NCBI GenBank assembly: GCA_018350325.1
Contig: JAEVLN010000003.1
Span: 3,502,441 to 3,566,440, forward strand
Direction of reading: 5' to 3'
Length of the DNA: 64,000 nucleotides
DNA from: Globodera rostochiensis
Taxonomy: Eukaryota; Nematoda; Chromadorea; Rhabditida; Heteroderidae
The notes beneath the pieces are model-generated. The model was not told the origin of the DNA, did not search any database, and saw only the letters and a list, made by a program, of their open reading frames with translations. Numbering within the stretch: the first letter of the stretch is position 1; every line of letters starts with the position of its first letter. The translations under genes and the position numbers were made by a program. This document shows, one piece after another, positions 56,501-64,000 of this stretch.

Positions 56501-59151
56501 GATTGCCATTGATGGCCAGAAACGCCATAATATGGTTCACCCGAAGAGCACAGAGAAGACGGATTTCCATTTGCGAAAGGCTGAGGTGCTTCTCCGGTCG
56601 GAGGAGAGGGATTTTTAATCTGTTGAATGGGTGCCCTATCGTTTGCAAATGAAGTAATGTTCGTCGTGAAATGAATGGCAGAGGAGCCGACATCAAATGG
56701 GCATTGGACTGAAGTGGACGGCTGGCAAAGACCCGTTTTGTTTGACCCTTCACAACCATTTGTGACACGGCCAAATTGGCTTTTCAGTTGATGTTTCTTC
56801 AAAGCGGCAAAAAGCATGTCCGGATGGTTGACAATCTAAACCAATCACAATGAATTGTTGCTGTTTCCATGAACGTTTCCACCTTCATGCAAATTGCAAA
56901 CGCTTTCAACGGATTGAAAGAGCTTTCGCCGGCATTTATTTGCCCGCACGCGAAATGGTGGAAGGCCCGATAAAGCGAATGTTGGAGCTCGGATTTGCGC
57001 AGGAGAACAATAAACTCGCGACTTTCCGGCAAAATCTTCTTCAGCAAATGTTGAGATCGCCTTAATAAATGCGCTTTAAAATATTTAAAATAAAAATGAA
57101 TCAAAATGTTCAAGTGTTTTACCTTACATGATTAGGTTTAATCTTTCAAATGTTCCCGACAAAACCCAAAACGGTGGTTGCTTACCGTTGCACAAATCCC
57201 CTGAGCATGTCGCAAAGCACGTGAGTGCGCTGCTTGGCCAATTTGATGTCCGATTTTGTTGAGTCGGTGCAGAGGCCGTTGCGGATTGGCTTGTCAAACA
57301 TCAGTTGGAAGTCCCTTTTGCTTCCCAAATAGGAGGGACGGACGAATTCGACCATGCAAAAGTATTCCATCAGATTGTTCTGGATAGGGTAGCCGGTCAG
57401 CACAACCCGACGCCTATTCATGGAGCAAATTGGTGACTTATTTAATAATTCGTACTTTGTGTTAATGGAGGAAAGAGCACATGACACTTCGGTGTTTAGA
57501 TTTTTGATGCGATGTCCTTCGTCACAAATCACCAAATCCGGGCCCGGATTCAAAAGGGCCCGACGGATGTTCTTCTGCAGTTCGTCCTTCAGCACAATTT
57601 TAACTCGCCCCTCCTCCGAAATTCTCTCTAAACCGTCCGCCAAATCGAACACCGTCCTTTGCGGCTGCTTTTTGGATGGTTTCTTTCGTTGGCCCTTTTC
57701 GCCCAAAAGTTCGCATTGGTGGACGAGAAGACGAAACATTTCATAGCCCAACAAAAGAACTCCCCCCGACTGGTGCCAATTGTCTAAAAGCGATAATTAT
57801 TTATAAAATTGGAATGATTTTACTTTTCAACCGCCTCCTTACCAATCATTTGAGCTCTGGACTCCATCGTTTTGACGGAGTCGCCAAGGACAAACAATTC
57901 GAACTGTCGAATGGGCAGTGCCGTCTCAGCGCTAATTTTAGGCAACCACCGATTAAATTCGTTGTGCCAATTTTGCAGCACATTCACTGGACAAATTATC
58001 AGAACGCGCTTTTGCCCGGTAATTCGAATGCTAAAACAGAAAATTTCTTGAAATAATGAAATTTTGCGGACAAAATTTCGACAAAAGTGATCGCTTGGAT
58101 TGATTTGCCGAGGCCCATGCTATGTGCAAGAATACAGCCAAATCCGGAAGATTTGTGGAAGGCATCCAGCGATTCAATTATATTATCGTACCTTAAAGGG
58201 GTAGAGAACATATTAAGCAACGTTTAAGCCATGGACAGTGACCAAATGCCTATTACTCTCTAGGGCTTAAAAGAAGCTCATTAAGTCCGGCACATTTACA
58301 TGAATTTGACACCGCCAATTTGATGAGGCTGAAGGATATTTGTGAGGTGTGGCGTTACAAACACTTCGGGATCCGAATCCGGCTTCCCGGCGTTGACGAG
58401 AAGGCGTCCATCCGCGTCAGTCTCCGTTTTGTCGTAATCGGCCGACCGACGCCTTCGGCGAAACCGGAATTGTTCAGAATGACGTAACTGACAAAACTGA
58501 TTCATCTGAACGGACGAATTAAGAGTTGGGAAGGCTATGAACTTCTCAAAACATACCCGAAACGCTGCGTAATCAGACGCATTGGCTTAAACAACATTTT
58601 TAAAACAAAAACAAAAGGTCGGACACCTATCGATGAAGGCTCTTCCACTTCGTCCTCACTGCTGCCAAGTTCGACCAAATCAGTCTTTTTTTTAGCGATC
58701 ACTTCTCCGACGAACATAAGATCGTCGTCATCATCTGATTGGTTTGGTTCATCGAAGCCCTGATCATCCAAGTTGATCGAACTTGACCCCGCAATAATCG
58801 GAGCATAAACAGCAGCATTTAATTCCTAAAATTCGTAAACAACAAAAAAAAACATTTTTGTCATACTTTTTTATTTTTTTCAATCCGATTCAAACGCTCC
58901 CTTTCAAGCCTTTGCGCTTCTTTTGCCTCCTTCGAGATCATTGCTGAATCAAATTCCCTAAAAACAACCAAAAATATGTTCAATCCAAACATTACACACT
59001 TAAGCTTCCTCTTTCGTTGGTTAAAATTAGCTGAACTGCTTTCACTCCTTTTAAGGAGTGTTGGAGCCTGTTCATCCTCATCCTCTGTTTTTTCGCTCTC
59101 CTGGTGATCACTGTGTTCAATCCCAGGCATTTCAAATTTTATGGAAACCAT
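53550..59151 (-). CDS. RAD54L2/ARIP4-like SNF2-family helicase (copy 2, fuller)
   Basis: SNF2 ATPase most like RAD54L2 (ARIP4), a nuclear DNA-dependent ATPase linked to SUMO, receptor and topoisomerase biology. Starts at 59151 ([13 protein letters not shown]). An acidic region follows, then [35 protein letters not shown] (motif I, about 58099-58145), [34 protein letters not shown] (motif II), [20 protein letters not shown] (motif III), [13 protein letters not shown], a long Pro/Gln-rich insert (about 55850-56800), [24 protein letters not shown] (motif V), [19 protein letters not shown] (motif VI), [10 protein letters not shown] and a C-terminal tail ending AEVIQIDD. The segment [15 protein letters not shown] with the preceding IIESL favours ARIP4 over ATRX. 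Many small introns; exon borders not all resolved. This copy keeps the core that copy 1 lacks. Confidence 0.86.
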
Positions 59152-59226
59152 TAAAACTTAAACAAAAATGTGAACGTGAATAATTGGCTGAAACAAAAAA
59201 AAAAACGATTATTTTGCACCTGAAAA

Positions 59227-59913
59227 CCCCTGGAAAAACTATTTTATTTTTTTGAAAAATGTTCGAACTCGGGTTCGGGGTTCGGAATTGATTAAAATAG
59301 AGGTCAGATTGGGACTCTACGCCGCGCCCTGTCCTTTATTTGAGATTTCTGCAATTTTTTGAAGAATTTTTTCGTTTAAATTTGAATTAAGCTTTAGGCA
59401 GATGGCCAAAGTAGTTGATTTTCAAGCATTTTTTTCATTATTTTTGAATTTTATTGGAATTTGTGCATATTTTCGCGTGAAATGATTTTTCCAACAAATT
59501 TTTCGTGCTGTGGCCGAGTACTAAAAGTGTTCTGGAAATATGACCCAAAAGACGGGCCTAAACTGCCTTTGTACCGTTACTTTATTCCTCATTATTTATG
59601 TCACATAATAAATGAGAGTCCGGATTTATATTTTGAAATTGGGACACGTTATTTTCTCTACCTTTATGTTTTGAGGTTATTTTGACTTATGATAGTTCCT
59701 GATGAACAGCAGCAGTACCCTCATCGATTTCGCTGTGTCCAGGGGGTTGCACGTTAAGTGTCGGGACACGAGTGAGTGAATGGATGCAAATCTTGACTGT
59801 GTGTCTTGAAAATAAGCATTGATATGAGTGCCAAACCAACAGATTAACATAATTCTTTGTGCACCAGTAGCCCTATGCCCCTTCTCCTCACAATTTTTTC
59901 TTAATTTTTTTAG
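59227..59913. other. Region between duplication end and NUDT9 gene
   Basis: AT-rich. Duplicated sequence ends at 59226. A 74-codon frame at 59461-59685 has no recognisable features. The missing 5' exon of the NUDT9-like gene may lie here, but I cannot place it. Confidence 0.4.
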
Positions 59914-61145
59914 CTGGGCCCTATTTTCGGAGTTCCATTCGTCGCTTGCCCGTTGATGAAGGTCACGTGCCATGGATTGTGCCTTTTACGGGGTATTCCC
60001 CGTCCGATTATACGGCCGATTCGGTGCATGGAAAGCCGTGGGCTGACCCTTCCGATCCCTCCACGTGTAAATTCAATGCCATCGACGGCGGTGTAGACAG
60101 AACGTCTTATCACGGGTGGGTTTTGCTTTAAAGTAAAGATGTTTGTGAGCAGAGCAGAAAGGGAGGAATTTAAATTTGACATTTATAGGAATTACAAATT
60201 GAGCGCGGATGGGAGGCCTCTGAACCCTTTTGGACGGACGGGCCTCAGAGGCAGGGGGTTGTTCGGCCGGTGGGGTCCAAACCACGCCGCAGATGCGATT
60301 GTGTCGCGACGGCTGACAAACGGACAGTTGCAATTTGTGGCCATTGAACGTCATGACACCGGTTTTTTTAAATCAAATATATTATATATATTAAAAACCA
60401 AAAAACGATTATTGCCCGAAAATTTCGACGCGGGTTGGGTGAGTTGAAAAAACCGGGGCCCGGGGTTTTTTCCAAAATTACGGTCTCTAATTATGGCCGT
60501 CCTTACTAAATAACTATTCTAACAGTTTGACGTCCTCTTTTGGATATATCAAAATTCTGATCCTGTTTATCCCCTTAGGTGAACTCGCTCTCCCTGGCGG
60601 CATGTTGAACATAGGGGAACAGCCACTGGAGGCGGCCGTCCGCGAATTTTGCGAGGAAACGCTTGGGAACCGACCAGTGGCGAAGTTGGCGGGCTTTTGG
60701 GGGACGGGGCGGACGGTTTACCGAGGATATGTTGACGGTAAACACGGGAAAAAACTAATGAATGGACAAAGACGCGTTAAGACCACCGGAACACGGACAA
60801 CGCGTGGGGTGAGACAATGGCGGTCAACTTTCACGACACGGAAGGACTGTTGGACGACGTTCAATTAGTGGTATGAAGCAATGCAATTAAAGGGACCTAC
60901 ACATTTGAGAATGGGGTGGGTCTTAAAGGGTTTAAAGCTCACGACCATAATACCAATATTTAGAAGGGAATATGTGCCCATTCTTTTTTTCCAATTACTT
61001 GCCAGCTACGAAATTTAAATATTTCGCTTTTTAGGGCGGTGATGATGCGAAATCGGCCCGATGGGTTGGGATCGGCCAAAACCTAAAGCTCTACGCTTCA
61101 CATGAATATTTGGTGTATTTGTTTACAAAAATTCATGAATTGTGA
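59914..61145 (+). CDS. NUDT9-type ADP-ribose pyrophosphatase
   Basis: Nudix hydrolase of the NUDT9 family, which cleaves ADP-ribose to AMP and ribose 5-phosphate. Exons about 59914-60117, 60152-60362, 60579-60737, 60782-60868 and 61035-61145. Family motifs: [47 protein letters not shown] followed by [39 protein letters not shown] then REFCEE (Nudix box with the catalytic Glu residues), [31 protein letters not shown] and [10 protein letters not shown], then stop. As in human NUDT9 the Nudix box lacks the last Gly of the consensus. The first exon called here begins at a splice acceptor (TTTTTTAG), so a 5' exon with start codon, possibly a mitochondrial signal, is missing. Confidence 0.87.
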
Positions 61146-61799
61146 ATGAAACATTGATCGCTTATGATCAGCATAAACGACTTAATACAGTTCATTTATT
61201 CAATTTCTGAAAGTTATGGACGGCATATGTCGAGATTTCGGCAAAAGTTGAGTACAAACATGTGTATTACGAGATGGATGTATAGGCGGCGGTATGGGTG
61301 ATGTTATGTCAACGTCCGGCCATCTATGTTAGCGTAATGGGATCGCACAATAATAAAGGAATTTAAGTGAGCTGCCAAGCGTGGAGCTGGAATTTAAAAT
61401 TTCGAGAGAAATACAACAACAAAGATGGGATGGTTGCCGATTAGAGCTCATTGGTTTTAACAAAATGCCGAGCCCCAATAAACAGCAACATTTGGGTGTT
61501 GGTTGTGAGCGGAAAAACGCGCATAATCGGCGAGAAGGAAAATCAAGGTCAGCAAGTAGAGAGCACCGGAGGGAAGAAAAGCAAGCGCAATTGGGGAAAT
61601 TGCATCTATCGGTGAAGGCATAACGGATAAAGCGCCATGTTGGCGCAAGAATTCTAACTCATTACTTTTCCAAAAAACAAACAAAGACAATTCAAGACAA
61701 TGATTGATTGGTCACCGTAAGGATGGAAGAGAAAATCATTAACATTACGCCACAAAATATTTTTAAAATGAAAGTGAGGTCAGGCCAACTCCGTCATCG
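61146..61799. other. Intergenic region between convergent genes
   Basis: Separates the NUDT9-like gene from the Patronin 3' end. Contains ACAATAAATGAACTG-type AT-rich stretches and an AATAATAAAGG near 61347. An 80-codon frame at 61381-61623 shows no recognisable features. Confidence 0.4.
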
Positions 61800-64000
61800 T
61801 TAAATCAACGCCCGCTGTGCGGAATTTTGGGTTTTTGCCTAAAGAAATAGACATTGAGAAACGGTCCCAACAACTGAACACTGACCAGTATTGATCAGCG
61901 ACCACGAAACCATCGATGGTGACTGACAAATGCTTAGTGGGAATGTGTCCGAATGATTTGGCACCCGAATCTGCAAAAACCAACAACGATGTTCTCTTCA
62001 AAGAAAGCATCAATGCTTAAGAAGATTACCATATTTGAACATGATCGTCATCATTGGTTCCTTGCAAATCTTTGGACCAAGACCGTCTACAACGAAAATA
62101 TAAAAATTGACCAAAAATTATTAAAATTACCAATTTTATGCACAGTGTCCGAAAACTGGTCCCATGTGTAGAGACCCCGATATTGGCATTTATGGTCACG
62201 GAAAAGCACGAGGAAATGTTTGGAGTCACTTTGGGCAATAGCCGCCTGTGCCTTAATATGTGAATTTATTGAGTCGATCGGCAGAGTGTGTTCAAAACGA
62301 TAGCAATATTAACATATTCTACGACACGAGTTAATTAGTTATCGCAAAATTACTTCGCTCGTCAAACGCCAATTCTTTTTTCAATGGTTACCTTTTGTCG
62401 CTGATCGTTGCTGACATGGCCCGGAAAGACGCTGTACTGGAGTGCGTTCATGATCAGTCCGCGGTTGGATTTCGGTTGTTGCTTCGCGTACAGTTTCAGA
62501 GATGGCTCCGCCGTTGAGGGAACGTTGGCACGCGCTGTGGAAGTGCCACCGTTCTGCTCATTGTCAGCATTTTCGTTTCCCACGTTGCTCTGTGCTCGAC
62601 CCAACCGTCTGGACAGAGTTCCACCAGCGCAGTCCAAATTCATCTATATAAAAAAAGTCAAAACGTTTATTAATCCCGCAATTGCAGACATTGCTTTGAC
62701 TCTTCGGTCGGCCAAATGGCGGCGGTTGACTATGCCCGCGGTTCAGAGAAATTGTGGACGAAGCGCATGTTCGTGCCGAGCCGGGCTCCAACAATTCCTG
62801 CTCCATTTTCTTCCGTTTGTAACCCTCTAGCAACTTTTGCCTGAACAAATTGAATCTTATAATTGTTTAAATATAGGGGAGTTTCAGATTTAATGATGAG
62901 TAGAAGAATGCAGCTCTAGCATACATGCAAATGAGTAAAACCAAGAACATTTGCTTTGGTACGTCCGTTCCTCAACTAAAAGTGCCGGCACCTACCGTTT
63001 CTGTACCCGCTCCATCTTGCGCATCTCTGCCTGCTCCATCCGTTGCATTTTGACTTGCAGCCGGTCGATGTCCTCCGACTCCTTCTCCTCACTCTTCGCC
63101 ATCATTCGCTCCTTACGTCGTATTTGACTGGCCAAAATTGCGCGTCGCTTCGCCTGCATTTCAGGCGTCTGAGAACGGATCAATTTCGTAAAACTTGGAA
63201 AAAACAACGACACAGACCATCTCTGAATTTGGCTCACTGACGTTCTCGAGCACCGATCCGCCGCTACGATTGTTAGCCGACGCGGAGCCATTCACAACAG
63301 TTGCTGGAGACAACAAAGCCACACTGGCATCCGTCAAAGATTTTGTGTAGGTTTGATTAAGCACGAGCAAATTATCTAAAATAAACAAATGCAACTTTTT
63401 TCGTTTGATTTCTTTTTTTAGTTAACCTCGGCAAAAGTAAAGATACCCTTTTCCGGACTGTTCACAGCCGATCCTTCACCACTACCGCCACTCAATTGCG
63501 CAACCATTCGTCCCCTGCTTCCCGCTGATGGACCTCCTTTTCCGGGCGAGGAAAAGTTTGGATTTTGGATGGATTTGTCCGTCTCCGACTGTTTCTGGGC
63601 CCAAGTTTTGCGCTGAGGTCGATCACCGTCACGATAAGTCATTTGGCTCCAGTTTGTCAGATCCCTGTTCAAGTCCAGTTGTGGATCCAATCTGCTGGCA
63701 GGTGCCTAAACCATTTTCTGTTTATTCCTCGACAATAAAATGAGTCTCAGCAAGTTTTTCTGCTTAAATTCAATGAAAGCAAAAAATCACATTGGCCTGA
63801 TGAAGTCGAAAGACGGCGGTTGAAGATTCCTCTAGCTGACAATGGGCACCACCAAAAAGTTGGGTTTGGTGTGGCGGAAGTGGAGGAGGCATTTGAAAAG
63901 CCTCAGCCGACGGGAACATCGATGCGGTGTTGATCGGAGGAGGAAGAGGTGACGGAACGTAATTCTGTTGAAGCTGATGTTGTTGAAAGCCCATATGATT
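61800..64000 (-). CDS. Patronin/CAMSAP microtubule minus-end protein, 3' part
   Basis: C-terminal half of a CAMSAP/Patronin protein, which binds and stabilises free microtubule minus ends. Minus-strand exons run from the window edge: a Pro/Gln-rich exon (to about 63791), LDPQLDLNRDLTNWSQMTYR.. (about 63706-63427), a Ser/Asn-rich exon, a charged coiled coil EMQAKRRAILASQIRRKERM (about 63165-63000), RQKLLEGYKRKKMEQELLE (about 62840-62650), then the CKK domain: SLKLYAKQQPKSNRGLIMNA (62510-62400), HFLVLFRDHKCQYRGLYTWD, GLGPKICKEPMMTIMFKYG (about 62080-62030), SGAKSFGHIPTKHLSVTIDG (61965-61880) and a short last exon to the stop at 61800. The CKK pattern is well kept. The N-terminal calponin-homology part lies beyond the window. 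Confidence 0.88.

Noticed and set aside
53550..59151. ATRX as identity of the helicase
   Set aside because: [16 protein letters not shown], the segment around [13 protein letters not shown], and [13 protein letters not shown] fit RAD54L2/ARIP4 better, and no ADD zinc finger is visible.
59461..59685. 74-codon ORF as first exon of the NUDT9-like gene
   Set aside because: Does not resemble a NUDT9 N-terminus or targeting peptide, and no donor joins it in frame to 59914.

Overview
The window is eukaryotic, not bacterial. Genes are split by many short introns with TTTNAG-type acceptors, and several introns have GC donors. The gene set is metazoan: glypican, mitochondrial uL18m, a Topors-like RING protein, adenosine kinase, DNA polymerase alpha, a RAD54L2/ARIP4-type SNF2 helicase, a Fic AMP-transferase, a NUDT9-type ADP-ribose pyrophosphatase and Patronin/CAMSAP. 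Intron style, gene density, Helitrons and poly-C/poly-G tracts fit a nematode. A plant-parasitic tylenchid (cyst-nematode-like) is my best guess, but this is inference; no species-diagnostic sequence is present.

Layout. 1-5 kb: 3' part of a glypican gene (+), uL18m (-) and a Topors-like gene (-). 5.9-8.7 kb: adenosine kinase (+), with two hAT-type MITEs and a small palindromic insertion in its introns. 9.2-30.5 kb: a repeat block that I read as three head-to-tail Helitrons. The first (H1, about 9.2-20.27 kb) is apparently autonomous and carries an intact 2103-residue ORF combining AT-hooks, a Ulp1/C48 protease domain, a HUH Rep domain and a Pif1-type helicase. H2 (20.27-24.45 kb) and H3 (24.45-30.54 kb) are non-autonomous and filled with minisatellites. 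H3 also contains a young LTR element with identical 320-bp LTRs and a 619-residue ORF lacking any visible reverse transcriptase. 31-38 kb: complete DNA polymerase alpha catalytic subunit gene (+), with a MITE in one intron. 38-42.7 kb: two small candidate genes and a RAD54L2-like helicase gene (-) that has lost a 1.57-kb core segment. 43-45 kb: an unassigned gene fragment and two fold-back elements. 45.8-46.6 kb: Fic gene.

From 46.6 kb the window repeats itself. Glypican/uL18m/Topors-tail (1-2903) recurs at 47484-50196, and the polymerase alpha 3' exons plus RAD54L2 gene (36355-42801) recur at 51207-59226. The two blocks are joined by a 112-bp polymerase alpha intron fragment and the tail of a coiled-coil membrane protein gene. 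The copies are nearly identical by eye but carry complementary damage: copy 2 of glypican lacks an exon start, and copy 1 of RAD54L2 lacks helicase motifs II-III. This is either a recent segmental duplication or two haplotypes placed in tandem by the assembler. 59.9-64 kb holds NUDT9 (+) and the 3' half of Patronin (-).

The host genes are unrelated housekeeping and signalling genes, with no sign of co-regulation. The mobile DNA is the coherent system here: one autonomous Helitron, two relatives that share its layout and could be mobilised by it, and several MITE/fold-back families whose target sites can be read directly.
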